From assembly GCA_002699145.1 (NCBI GenBank), contig PABK01000058.1, positions 52,203 through 116,202 on the forward strand: a DNA stretch of 64,000 bases, written 5' to 3'. Position 1 is the first letter of the stretch, and every line of letters starts with the position of its first letter. The notes below the pieces were generated by a model, which made no database searches, was not told the DNA's origin, and saw only the letters and a list, made by a program, of their open reading frames with translations. Positions 38,557 to 47,645 of this stretch are shown here, one piece after another. A program made the translations under genes and the position numbers. The stretch comes from Halioglobus sp. (GTDB taxonomy: Bacteria > Pseudomonadota > Gammaproteobacteria > Pseudomonadales > Halieaceae).

Positions 38557-41500
38557 GAACCAGCCTCCTCGATTACCAAGAACGCTACAAGCTCGAAGTC
38601 GTCGAGCCCCACAATGGTGTTGACCAGCGCCGTTGTGCGACCTCCAGAGAACAGGCTGTCGAGATCCTTCTCTTCCTTGACGTCAATCATTGACCGAATT
38701 GCGGAGCTGAGTAGCTCCGACTGTCGGTTCATCTTCCGGCCATCTTCGGTGCGCTCGTTGAACAGGCGGCAAACGGCTTGTATCGGCTCGGATTGACCCT
38801 TGCAGCTTGTCCGCACCAAATCCAGTAGGCGCTTCACCTCCGTATGATCAGCGATGATCTCTCCATCTGCGGAGATGTAGACGAGGTAATAAGGGTGCAG
38901 GCGGTTTTGCTGGTTTACATTCACGCTATCGTGGATGTTTTTAAGGGCAAAGATGATGCCCGGCGGCAGGCCTTTGTCAGGGTCGGCGGGCACGACGGCG
39001 TGTAACCCATTTGGCACACGCTCAAGATCGCCATTCTCCTTAACGTAGTTAAGGAGGTCCATGCGGAAATCATTGAGACCCAAATCGGTAATCGAAACAC
39101 CGGTCTTCACGTCCTCCAGTTCGATGACCTCTTCCTGGAGGCGCTTGAGCTGTTCCTTCCTGTAGGCAATTTCGCTGCTCTTGGCGGTCAGAACATTATC
39201 ATCGCCGGTTGCCGTTACGTCGGCGATCATCATCCGGTTTTCGACGCGCTCCTTCAGATTGATGTATTCATCAAGCGAAATATCAGGCCAGTAATTGACG
39301 AGCTGGATTTGCGCGTTTGGTGAGCCGATACGGTCGATCCGCCCGAAACGCTGGATAATCCGTACCGGGTTCCAATGAATGTCGTAGTTAACCAGATAGT
39401 CGCAGTCCTGAAGGTTCTGTCCTTCCGAAATGCAGTCTGTTCCAATCAGAATGTCGATCTCATTGTCTTCGTTCGGAAGGATCAGGTGCTTTTCCTTCGA
39501 GCGCGGCGAGAACAGTGTGAGAATGGACTGGAAGTCATAGGTCTTCTTCAGAGTGGTTTTGGGCGCGTCAGAGCCAGTGACCTTCGCGCAATGCAGGCCT
39601 TTGGTCTTGAGGTTCTCATTGGCCAGGTTGGCGTAAAGGTAGTTCGCCGTATCAGCGAAGGCGGTGAAGATCAGGACTTTTCGATTACCACTGTTGATGG
39701 GATTCGCGACCTTCCCGCTGATGTGTTCTTTGAGGTGCTGAAGCTTGGCGTCATCATCGGGACGAATCATATCCATCGAGGCCAAGAGTGCATCGATGAT
39801 TGCCAGGTCGCCTTTCAGTTCGTGCTGCCAGGACTGAACATCCATGTCTGCCAGGCTGATCTGGACCTTTTTACCAACGGTAAATTCACCTAATCCGGCC
39901 AGGTCGTCATCATCCGGGTCAAATGCGGACGCATTGGCTGTGTAATCCGAGACCTGTAACGTACCCCCGGATCGCTCAAAGTCCGCGATTGCGTCGAGCG
40001 TGCCGGTGAGGTTCTGTTTAAGCGACCCCAATGTGAGACGGAAGGCCTCCACTGAGCTTTCCAGGCGCTTAAGCAGGTTTGTAGTCATGAGCGCTTGCAG
40101 GCTGCGTTCCCGGTCTACTTGCTTGAGGCGACCTCTGCCGCCGCCGACTTCGGTATCGTAAAGAGACTCGTACTTCGCAACCCGGCTCGGAAGGATGTAG
40201 CTGAGTGGCGCATAGACTGCCAACTTGAGCAACGAGAGCTGGCCGACAATCTCATTGAGATCCATTACATCGGTGCGTGTTGTCAGCGGGCAATGAAAGG
40301 AAAGCGGCTTCCGGCGCTCTGGAAATTTCCCGATATCGGCTGTGTCGTAGAAGGTCTCGATGTGTTTTCGCGAGCGAGCGATAGTCACGCTGTCGAGAAG
40401 CTCGAAGAAATCGAAATCCAGCATCTTCAGGATTGAGGAAGCTGTCCGCTCTTCCGGGGGCAGCTTCGACCAGGTGTTAAAGGCCGTTTGGGCGCGCCGG
40501 AATATCTCCTCAACACTGGAGGCGATTTTCAGCTTTTCGCTGAGGGCTTCTGACTCTCCCTCATAGGCGAGGGCAAGCTGGTTCCGAAGGTCATTGAACC
40601 GGTTGTTGACCGGGGTGGCCGACAACATCAGGACCTTTGTCTTCACACCCTCACGGATGACCTGGTTCATCAACTTCTGATAACGAGTCTCTTTGTCTTT
40701 GTAGATATCGTTGTTGCGGAAATTATGAGACTCGTCGATCACGACCAGATCGTAGTTACCCCAGTTAACGCGGTTTAAGGGGATGCCGAAGGAGTCGCCG
40801 CTGGTGCGTGACAGATCGGTGTGGCAAAGAACATCGTAGTTGAACCGGTCTTTGGCAAAGAGGTTCGTTTTCAGATTTGTATTGTAGTTCAGCCAGTTAT
40901 CCGCGAGCTTCTTCGGGCATAAGACAAGGACCGCCCGGTTGCGAAGCTCGTAGTATTTAATAACCGCTAACGCCGTGAATGTTTTTCCGAGGCCGACGCT
41001 GTCGGCGAGAATGCAACCATTGTAGGTTTCCAGCTTGTTTATGATGCCGGTCGCGGCGTCACGCTGAAAGTTGAATAGCTTTTTCCAGACCTCGCTCTCC
41101 AGATAGCCCGTCCTGTCATTGGGCAAGACATCTTCATCAACCTCCTCCAGGAACTCGCTGAAGATGTTGTAGAGGATCAAGAAGTAGATCTTTTCCGGGG
41201 AGTTCTCCTGGTAGACAGACTCAATGTGGCTGCATATTGCTTCGGTGACATCCTCTAACTTATCTGGATCGGCCCAGATTTGGTTAAAGAGGTCGAGGTA
41301 GGTATTGGTGTAAGGTGCGCCGTCGAAGCGATTGACGATGTTGGAGACTGCATCACCTTTCTGGAGACCGAGATCAACTGCGGTAAAACCGTTTACCGGC
41401 ATATAGGCGATTTGTTCTGAGCCATTCTCCATACAAATGAACTGCTGCATCGGTGCCTTTGTTTTATTGGAATGGAACGTCGCTTTCTTGCGTATCCAGG

Positions 41501-41828
41501 CTGCACATTCCCGAGCGATCGCCTTTTGGGTCAGCTTATTGCGTAGTTGAATTTCGAACTCTGATCCGTACAGGCTTCTTTCACGCTGAGTTTTTGGAAT
41601 GAAGAACTCGCGGCGTTCTTTCTTGAAGCGATCGGTTGCGCCTTCGGGAACAAATGTGGGAGCGGTAAAAATGAATTGAATGCTGTCGATGTTCTCCAGT
41701 TCTTTTTTCAGTGATTCAAATGCATAGATAGAAAAGCAGGACGCGGCGATCTTCAATTTCGTTTGCGGTCGGATAGACGCTTTAAGATCGTCACCGAGCA
41801 AATAATTAATATTGTCGATTACTTGCAT
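38553..41828 (-). CDS. SNF2/RapA-type helicase with N-terminal PLD-like region
   Basis: 1091 residues. Walker A LADSVGLGKTF near 275-285, DESHNFRN box, LSATPVNNRFNDLRNQL, and the C-terminal helicase motifs GTDCISEGQNLQ and RIIQRFGRIDRIGSPN near 830. The first 180 residues (LKIAASCFSIYAFESLKKEL) resemble the phospholipase D-like domain attached to many defence helicases, but I do not see an intact HxK(x)4D motif, so it may be inactive. Likely an ATP-dependent DNA translocase. First large gene of the operon, 59 bases after the HTH gene. Confidence 0.88.
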   Translation of the reverse strand: MQVIDNINYLLGDDLKASIRPQTKLKIAASCFSIYAFESLKKELENIDSIQFIFTAPTFVPEGATDRFKKERREFFIPKTQRERSLYGSEFEIQLRNKLTQKAIARECAAWIRKKATFHSNKTKAPMQQFICMENGSEQIAYMPVNGFTAVDLGLQKGDAVSNIVNRFDGAPYTNTYLDLFNQIWADPDKLEDVTEAICSHIESVYQENSPEKIYFLILYNIFSEFLEEVDEDVLPNDRTGYLESEVWKKLFNFQRDAATGIINKLETYNGCILADSVGLGKTFTALAVIKYYELRNRAVLVLCPKKLADNWLNYNTNLKTNLFAKDRFNYDVLCHTDLSRTSGDSFGIPLNRVNWGNYDLVVIDESHNFRNNDIYKDKETRYQKLMNQVIREGVKTKVLMLSATPVNNRFNDLRNQLALAYEGESEALSEKLKIASSVEEIFRRAQTAFNTWSKLPPEERTASSILKMLDFDFFELLDSVTIARSRKHIETFYDTADIGKFPERRKPLSFHCPLTTRTDVMDLNEIVGQLSLLKLAVYAPLSYILPSRVAKYESLYDTEVGGGRGRLKQVDRERSLQALMTTNLLKRLESSVEAFRLTLGSLKQNLTGTLDAIADFERSGGTLQVSDYTANASAFDPDDDDLAGLGEFTVGKKVQISLADMDVQSWQHELKGDLAIIDALLASMDMIRPDDDAKLQHLKEHISGKVANPINSGNRKVLIFTAFADTANYLYANLANENLKTKGLHCAKVTGSDAPKTTLKKTYDFQSILTLFSPRSKEKHLILPNEDNEIDILIGTDCISEGQNLQDCDYLVNYDIHWNPVRIIQRFGRIDRIGSPNAQIQLVNYWPDISLDEYINLKERVENRMMIADVTATGDDNVLTAKSSEIAYRKEQLKRLQEEVIELEDVKTGVSITDLGLNDFRMDLLNYVKENGDLERVPNGLHAVVPADPDKGLPPGIIFALKNIHDSVNVNQQNRLHPYYLVYISADGEIIADHTEVKRLLDLVRTSCKGQSEPIQAVCRLFNERTEDGRKMNRQSELLSSAIRSMIDVKEEKDLDSLFSGGRTTALVNTIVGLDDFELVAFLVIEEAGS

Positions 41829-41887
41829 ATATTCGCCGTTATCATTTACCGAAAGTCCCTAAACTCGCTTCGCGAGTGGTGGTCTTG

Positions 41888-42082
41888 CTAACTACCGCGA
41901 TCCTGCTTTCTCAGTTTTTTCTGGTTTTCTATCCAGACGGCTACGTCTTCTTTTTTAAATCGCCAACTGCCTCCAACCTTAAAACCAGGCAATTTTCCCT
42001 CAGCCGCTAGCCTGTAAGCCGTTTTTTCAGCCAATTTCAGGTACTCGGCAACTTCTTTTAAGGTCATGATCTCGTCGTTCAT
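41888..42082 (-). CDS. Small HTH protein, excisionase/AlpA-like
   Basis: 64 residues, almost entirely one MerR-like/HTH_17 DNA-binding domain: MTLKEVAEYLKLAEKTAYRLAAEGKLPGFKVGGSWRFKKEDVAVWI. Such proteins act as excisionases or transcription regulators. At the head of the defence operon it most likely controls the operon; given its ICE setting, an excision role cannot be excluded. The start is ATG 42082 with GGGTGGG upstream; the longer ORF is not credible. Confidence 0.82.
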   Translation of the reverse strand: MNDEIMTLKEVAEYLKLAEKTAYRLAAEGKLPGFKVGGSWRFKKEDVAVWIENQKKLRKQDRGS

Positions 42083-42480
42083 GTGCCTACCCACCCAGAC
42101 GAAGATGAGAGAATAAGGGAATATTAAGGAATCGACAACAATAAAGCATCGTTGCCTCGATAGCGTCATAGAAAGCCACAATATTGATCGTTTATTAGGC
42201 AGGCCGATGCAACTGCCTGGGCATCCTGCATTCGGTGGGCTTATCTGGATCACCGGCACGACAGAGCCCCTGAAACGCCGCTGGTGTAATTCAAGCGACT
42301 GGTAATGGATTTCACCAGGCTAGAATTCTGAGCAAGTCACGGAGCGAAAAGGATGTAAGGGTTGCCCGATCAGCAAGCCATACTGCTGGGTTGATGACCG
42401 CAAGGACGGAGGGGATATACCACTTGAATTTGCTATACCCTTTTACTGTTGGCTACAGACACACAATACGATATGGTTAA
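42083..42480. other. Divergent intergenic region between defence operon and transfer operon
   Basis: About 400 bases without a recognisable gene. It must hold the promoter of the minus-strand defence operon and of the small plus-strand ORF. Near 42421-42450 there is a TTGAAT and TATACC-rich patch, but the spacing is poor. I see no RNA gene. An oriT could lie here, but nothing in the sequence proves it. Confidence 0.4.
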
Positions 42481-42711
42481 TTGGCTATGGTCAGAAAAAA
42501 CTTCATCAAGAGTTCTTGGAACTTTCTCACAATTGTGGCTACTACGCTGTGGGCGCTATTTGTAGAAATGATCTCTCTTCTTGGTAAAGGCGTTGAAACT
42601 TCCAATCACGAAAAGTCCTTGAGCAATTCCGATCGGACGGGAGCTTTGAACTACAGAACTGGCCAACTTGACGACGGTACCGACCCATATGGCTGGTATG
42701 ACAACGATTGA
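42481..42711 (+). CDS. Small conserved ICE-type hypothetical protein
   Basis: 76 residues, with one hydrophobic stretch (FLTIVATTLWALFVEMISLLG) near residues 15-35 and a polar tail ending in LNYRTGQLDDGTDPYGWYDND. It is convergent with the traG-like gene, ending 11 bases before it. The tail pattern looks like small proteins found beside MPF_G transfer genes, but I cannot name a family. Start could also be the ATG two codons in. Confidence 0.6.
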   Translation: MAMVRKNFIKSSWNFLTIVATTLWALFVEMISLLGKGVETSNHEKSLSNSDRTGALNYRTGQLDDGTDPYGWYDND

Positions 42712-42722
42712 AGCCTTGGGAT

Positions 42723-44291
42723 TTATTTATTCTTGATTCCCTTGCTTATCGCGGCACTTCCTAAAGCCCCGCCTTTCTGACCCGCATCGTTCGCTGGTCT
42801 AATTAATGGATTGGAAGAATGATCAAGCGAACGTCCAACCTTCACCCCCGCCCACGCCATCATCCCGCTCCAGAGTAGCGGCAATCCCAGATAGAGACTG
42901 GTGGTGATCATGTTCAGCAGCATGCGCTTGGCATCGTGTTCGCCTGGGTTGGCGAAGAGCTGAAGGAAGACATTAACGTCGGGATACATGGACAGAATCA
43001 GGTTCTGATCCACCCACATGGCCAGGTACCAGAGTACCGTCCAGAATTTGATGGTGAAGATCGCCATGCCGGCTACCACCATCATGGCGATGGAGTAGCG
43101 GGATAGCACGACCACCAGCGGCAGCAGTGCATAGATACCCAGCAGCATAATGGCCTGAACCATGGGCAGTGACTGCAGTACGGCGGTCATGGTGACGGAA
43201 AACAAGGCTGATGCCGTAATCACGCCACCGGCGGCGAGTCCCCCTTTGACGATATTCCCTGCGGTATTGAACAAGCCCGAACCGGAGGCGTTGTTGGCGA
43301 TCAGTTCATTGCTCGACCAGGAAGGCGGGGCGTTGGTAAGCACGGTTTTGGCGACGGCATCGTTTTGCTGCTCACCGGCCAGCGCCGGAGCGATGGCGAC
43401 CACCAGACCGGAGAAACCTGCGGATGTCGCATCGGCTTCAGTGATCAGCTTCTCTCGTAGGCCGATCGCGGCATCTTCCCACCACTGTTTGCAGTAGGGT
43501 TTACCCCAGGCCGGCGGCGCTGTCGGATCGTATTCCGTATCCCTGGCCGCGTTATAGGCCCAGCCGGTAATTTGGTTGGCCGGGCGCAAGGCATCGTAGA
43601 AGCCTGCGGTATCCCGGTAGACGTGCGAGCCCATCCAGTCCGGGTCATCGGCGCCATAGGTAGCAAGAATACCGCTGATCGCCGCGGTATCCGGTCGCTC
43701 TGCCTGATACTTGGAGCGGGCCGGAATATAACACTGGCTGAAGAAATCGCTGACCTCCTGCCGAAGGCGAGGATCCGCAATGGTGGCCAGATGAGCCTGC
43801 TGCTCGAAGGTACGCATATCCGCGACCGTCGGCAGGCCTTCAACGATGGCATGATTCAAGCCCGAACTCAGCGCGATGACACCGTACCACCACACCGGTA
43901 CGTTGACGGTCGCGGCGGAGCCCGTAAAACCGGTGGTGCCGTAGGAACTCTGTGGCGCAGCCACGGTTGCGGCAGCCGGGGCTGGATCTACCAAAGTCGG
44001 CGGTGGCGAATACGACAGGGTTGCGGCGCTGAGGGGAGTGAGCGCAGCGGGTTGCCCTGCGAGCACGACCACCAACAGTGCGATGAACAGTTCGATCTCC
44101 ATACGCCGCAGTGACAGGCCGCTGGCATGGCCCACTTCCCCGCCCTGGGCGGGTTCGCGCCAGTTATCGATCAGGATGCCCAGAAACGGGAGATAGACGA
44201 TCCCGGTACTGACCAGCACATCCCACAGAATGCCGTAGAAGGCCCAGCCGAACAGGGAGGTAAAGAGCTCCAGGTAACTGTCGACACTCAT
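42723..44291 (-). CDS. TraG N-terminal-like conjugation membrane protein
   Basis: 522 residues with several membrane segments at both ends and a large periplasmic central region, typical of the TraG_N family that closes MPF_G operons and helps mating-pair stabilisation and pilus assembly. Start MSVDSYLELFTSLFGWAFYGILWDVLVSTGIVYLP fits the family. It overlaps the upstream small membrane gene by one base (TGATG-type junction). It is the last conserved gene of the transfer operon in this window. Confidence 0.85.
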   Translation of the reverse strand: MSVDSYLELFTSLFGWAFYGILWDVLVSTGIVYLPFLGILIDNWREPAQGGEVGHASGLSLRRMEIELFIALLVVVLAGQPAALTPLSAATLSYSPPPTLVDPAPAAATVAAPQSSYGTTGFTGSAATVNVPVWWYGVIALSSGLNHAIVEGLPTVADMRTFEQQAHLATIADPRLRQEVSDFFSQCYIPARSKYQAERPDTAAISGILATYGADDPDWMGSHVYRDTAGFYDALRPANQITGWAYNAARDTEYDPTAPPAWGKPYCKQWWEDAAIGLREKLITEADATSAGFSGLVVAIAPALAGEQQNDAVAKTVLTNAPPSWSSNELIANNASGSGLFNTAGNIVKGGLAAGGVITASALFSVTMTAVLQSLPMVQAIMLLGIYALLPLVVVLSRYSIAMMVVAGMAIFTIKFWTVLWYLAMWVDQNLILSMYPDVNVFLQLFANPGEHDAKRMLLNMITTSLYLGLPLLWSGMMAWAGVKVGRSLDHSSNPLIRPANDAGQKGGALGSAAISKGIKNK

Positions 44292-44671
44292 CAGACGATC
44301 TGTCCTGCGGTGATGCCGAGAAACTTCACGACCAGCCCCTGACCCAGCACCCCTTCGAGGATGACCAGCCAGGTGACGGCGCGCCAGCGATACCGGTGAA
44401 GCTGATCTGCCAGTGCGGAATGGATTTTTCCGGTTTTGGCGAGGTGTTCAATGCCGACATTCCAACCGAACGCCACCACCGCGATCACTGTCCACCGGCA
44501 TAGCATGAGTGTTTGACGCCAGGAGTCGATACCCTGCTGGATGGACTGCACAGAGTCGGTCTGTAATCGATGCATCAGCCAATAGCGCACCAGTGCCGTC
44601 AGCAGCGCGGCAAGCAATGTAGCGATCAAGAAGCCCTTGCGTGTTGCCCCACGGTTATTGAACACGACCAC
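44291..44671 (-). CDS. Small membrane protein in ICE transfer operon
   Basis: About 126 residues if translation starts at the GTG near 44671 or 44665. It has two hydrophobic stretches (GFLIATLLAALLTALVRYWL and LCRWTVIAVVAFGWNVGI) and a C-terminal one. It lies between the TIGR03755 and TraG-like genes, where related ICEs carry a small uncharacterised membrane protein. The ORF track start lies deep in the previous gene; the GAGG-containing site before the GTG supports the shorter form. The start remains uncertain. Confidence 0.65.
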   Translation of the reverse strand: MVVFNNRGATRKGFLIATLLAALLTALVRYWLMHRLQTDSVQSIQQGIDSWRQTLMLCRWTVIAVVAFGWNVGIEHLAKTGKIHSALADQLHRYRWRAVTWLVILEGVLGQGLVVKFLGITAGQIV

Positions 44672-45995
44672 CTCGCAACGGGTTCGGATCGAGGGTCGGC
44701 ACTTCGGGTACGGTGAGCGAGCTTTGCCTTCTGGCTGCTGCGCGTTCGAGTAAGGTGGCAACGGTGTCGGAGACCACTTCTTTGCGCACACGGGTTTCAA
44801 ACAGCAGGTTTTCGATCTCTTTGTCGAGCTCGGCAATAGAAGTGTCTGCATGCTCGCGTGCGACTTCTGTGGCGTAGACCTCGGGAACCTGTCGGCCCGA
44901 CAATAACAGTCGCCGTGCGAACAATGCTTTCTCGACCGTGCGCGCGGTGCTGATTTCAGAGACCAGGCGACCCATGATCAGACTCTGCTCCGAGGGCGGC
45001 ATCTCACGGATCGCTTCGATCACCTGGCGGGTGATGGCCACGCCAGGCGCGGTGATCTGGTCGAGATTGGCCAAGGTAGGCGGTGTCGCACCACTGACCA
45101 GGTTCTGAATCTCGGTGGTGACGGTGGCGGATTCCTGGTACAGCTTGGGTAACAGCCCAGTGCCGGGAATACTGTCCTTGCGGCAGGTGTCGCAGGTGGT
45201 GACGATATTCTCGCCCACTACATCGACGGTCCAGTCGCGGGCCTCCGCCGGTGAAGACCAGATTTCAGACAGGCGCGTGGCCGATGCGGCCGGCACCGGC
45301 GTGGTATCCGTGACGGCCCGATTCATATTGATGTTGTAACCGGCCTCGACGATGTCGCCGGTGAACTCCAGCACCGGCTGCCCACTGCCCCCGGCCTGTC
45401 CACCGATCCAGGGCACACCGTTATCGCCATTGGAGGTTTCCACCGTGTCTTTGGCAGTGACGGCATCGTTGCCGCCAATTCCCATCTGTACCTTCCAGTC
45501 GTTGCCTTTGGATAAGGTGATCAGATCAGCATAGGGGTTCTTGCCCTGGGCAATCTCGGCCTCCATCTGCTCGCAGGATTTGGTGGCCAGCTGCATGGTT
45601 TCTTCGGCCTTGATCAGGGCATTCTGAAACAGATCGTACAAGCCGGGGTTGGCGCGCTGCAGGATCAATGCCGGCAACGCCGCAATGGCACTGGTAGCCG
45701 CTGCGGTCATCGCGTTCATCATGTTATCGACGCCGGAGCCGATGTCATTCAGGGTATTGGTCACCGCTGCCACCGGGTCAAACTTGCCGCAGCTGTAGCC
45801 GAGCCCCAATTGAGCGGATCCGCCCAGGGTGACGGAGACTACTGCGGGGTTGGCAGGTACAGAGACCGGTTCTGCTCCGCCGATTTCGTAGTACCACAAA
45901 CTGTCCTCGGTGGGACCCTGAGCCGCGTGAACGACGTGACTCACACTCAGGGCGCCAATCAACAACACGGTGCGAACAGACACTTTCATGCTCAT
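44655..45995 (-). CDS. ICE conjugation protein, PFL_4711/TIGR03755 family
   Basis: 446 residues with a signal peptide (VLLIGALSVSHVVHA) and a mature part beginning AQGPTEDSLWYYEIGGAEPVS, characteristic of TIGR03755. Probably periplasmic, with a TraH-like role in the MPF_G system; that mapping is by position. Two cysteines in TCDTC near residue 270 may bind metal or form a disulphide. ATGA overlap with the upstream TIGR03756 gene decides the start. Confidence 0.85.
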   Translation of the reverse strand: MSMKVSVRTVLLIGALSVSHVVHAAQGPTEDSLWYYEIGGAEPVSVPANPAVVSVTLGGSAQLGLGYSCGKFDPVAAVTNTLNDIGSGVDNMMNAMTAAATSAIAALPALILQRANPGLYDLFQNALIKAEETMQLATKSCEQMEAEIAQGKNPYADLITLSKGNDWKVQMGIGGNDAVTAKDTVETSNGDNGVPWIGGQAGGSGQPVLEFTGDIVEAGYNINMNRAVTDTTPVPAASATRLSEIWSSPAEARDWTVDVVGENIVTTCDTCRKDSIPGTGLLPKLYQESATVTTEIQNLVSGATPPTLANLDQITAPGVAITRQVIEAIREMPPSEQSLIMGRLVSEISTARTVEKALFARRLLLSGRQVPEVYATEVAREHADTSIAELDKEIENLLFETRVRKEVVSDTVATLLERAAARRQSSLTVPEVPTLDPNPLRGGRVQ

Positions 45996-47014
45996 GGTGG
46001 GTAATTGATCCAGTCGACGTTGAACAGGAAGATGCCGCGATCGCGGCAACAGCTGTAGGGGCGCCACAGATTCCAGGCATAGTCGCCCTGGGCATCGACT
46101 CGACCACCGCCCCAGCCGGTGAAACTGGCCAGGTCATTGGTGCCAAATACCTTGCAGGTCGACTCCGCTCTGGGCAGCAGCATCTGCCACACACCGGTGG
46201 CGGGGTTATCTTCAACCAGAGGCCCTGGGGGCCAGACGCGTTGCCGCGAACTCGAACCGCCGGTGATGGGCACGTAGATATGGGGTTGCCCCCAACGGGT
46301 CACGATGTCGCCAGCGCGCTGGGCATTGATGGCGGCCGCCTTGGGTTCCTCCGCCTGGGTCGTCCAGCCAGTGCGAGGGTAAACGCCGCCCCAGGTCTGC
46401 AGTGGCCAGGTGCCGATCTCCCGCAAACCGGGTATCAGGCTTGCCGGGTAGAACATCTCCGGTATTTCCATCCGCCAGGAGAGTGCGTCCAGTCCCGACT
46501 GGAAATACGGAAAGAAGGAAGTCGTTTGTGAATTACAGAGGTAGCCGGTGCTGGCGACGATGCTTGACAGGGAGCTAACCGGATGGCCGATGACATCCGT
46601 TTCCCGGAACACCAGGTTGCGATGATCCTTGTTGCCCTGCCCGCCTTCGGTTCTATTCCCGGCACTGTCAATCGGCACTGCCAGCAAGCTGCCGAGTAGC
46701 CCATTGGCGGCGGTTCGTTGTGCCACACCCAGCGTGCTGCGAATCTCGACCCAGGGATTGCCACCGAGTTCGTTGTAGGCACTCACCACCGCATCGGGTT
46801 GGTAATGCCCTACTTTGATCGAGGTGCGCACGCTGCACCCGGACAGGGAGCAACGCAACCAAAAGCACATCCCCACCGGCATCCAACGCATACAGCTGAG
46901 CGCTGCACGGGTGGTCTGAGCAACAATTTCCGGTGTGGTAATGGTGCCGGTGTGGCCGCCCAACGGCGTTAACAGCAACAAAATCAGCCAACCGCGATAC
47001 AGGTTGGCTTTCAT
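45992..47014 (-). CDS. ICE conjugation protein, TraU-like (TIGR03756)
   Basis: 340 residues with a signal peptide and a cysteine-rich body, CMRWMPVGMCFWLRC...HYQPDAVVSAYNELGGNPWVE, which is the TraU pattern. TraU proteins are periplasmic and needed for DNA transfer. The start is ATG 47014, in an ATGA overlap with the TIGR03757 gene; the ORF track form is 8 codons longer. Confidence 0.87.
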   Translation of the reverse strand: MKANLYRGWLILLLLTPLGGHTGTITTPEIVAQTTRAALSCMRWMPVGMCFWLRCSLSGCSVRTSIKVGHYQPDAVVSAYNELGGNPWVEIRSTLGVAQRTAANGLLGSLLAVPIDSAGNRTEGGQGNKDHRNLVFRETDVIGHPVSSLSSIVASTGYLCNSQTTSFFPYFQSGLDALSWRMEIPEMFYPASLIPGLREIGTWPLQTWGGVYPRTGWTTQAEEPKAAAINAQRAGDIVTRWGQPHIYVPITGGSSSRQRVWPPGPLVEDNPATGVWQMLLPRAESTCKVFGTNDLASFTGWGGGRVDAQGDYAWNLWRPYSCCRDRGIFLFNVDWINYPP

Positions 47015-47523
47015 TGTTCTGCGCTCTCTGCTTGCCACCGCTGATGAAGCTGGGTGGCAGCGCGGATGTCAGTAAGGCCATACACCACGGCCTGGCCATC
47101 AAAGACAATGGCCGGGTACCGATCGATACCGTACTGCGTTGCCTGCACCAGGCCTTTGGCGGCATTTTCCAGTTCGCTGCTGAGTTGAGTGTTCTCTTGC
47201 TGCTGACGCTGGAATCGTTGCAACGTCAGTGTTCTGGCGGACTCTGGATCCGCTGGTAACTCGTTGGAGAGCGCTTGCTGCAGCCTGTTGATCCGATCGA
47301 TTACATAAACGGTCGTATGGTCATTTGCAGACACAATCTGAAGGCTCGAATCGATGAACACCTCGATCGTCGGGTCCTGCCCAATGGCCTGCTCGATTGC
47401 AATCTCGCTGGCTTGCACAGACGCACAGAGGGTTCCTGTTAGGAGCAACGAGATAATGAATTGAGCGTTTGGGACATTCACCGACGATCGTCCAACCCGG
47501 GATGGTTTTGAGGAAGTCACCAT
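47011..47523 (-). CDS. ICE conjugation protein, TIGR03757 family
   Basis: 170 residues with a hydrophobic leader (FIISLLLTGTLCASVQA) and a small thioredoxin-like body ending YPAIVFDGQAVVYGLTDIRAA, the TrbC/TraW-like part of these ICEs. Periplasmic. First gene of a block that follows the inserted NERD gene; it may need a promoter in the 122 bases upstream. Start codon uncertain (ATG 47523 or GTG 47481). Confidence 0.8.
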   Translation of the reverse strand: MVTSSKPSRVGRSSVNVPNAQFIISLLLTGTLCASVQASEIAIEQAIGQDPTIEVFIDSSLQIVSANDHTTVYVIDRINRLQQALSNELPADPESARTLTLQRFQRQQQENTQLSSELENAAKGLVQATQYGIDRYPAIVFDGQAVVYGLTDIRAATQLHQRWQAESAEQ

Positions 47524-47645
47524 CCTGAGTGATTACGGATTTGGGAAACACGGTTTATTCAGACAAAAGCGGTCGAAGTTTCTGGAACAGAAACAGCACG
47601 GTTTTTATAATCAAGGGAAATCGACTTCGGAAACAAAATACGGAA

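Noticed and set aside
26999-42082. DISARM or BREX system
   Set aside because: SNF2 helicase and methyltransferase are present, but there is no DUF1998 (DrmB), DrmA, PglZ or BrxC-like gene.
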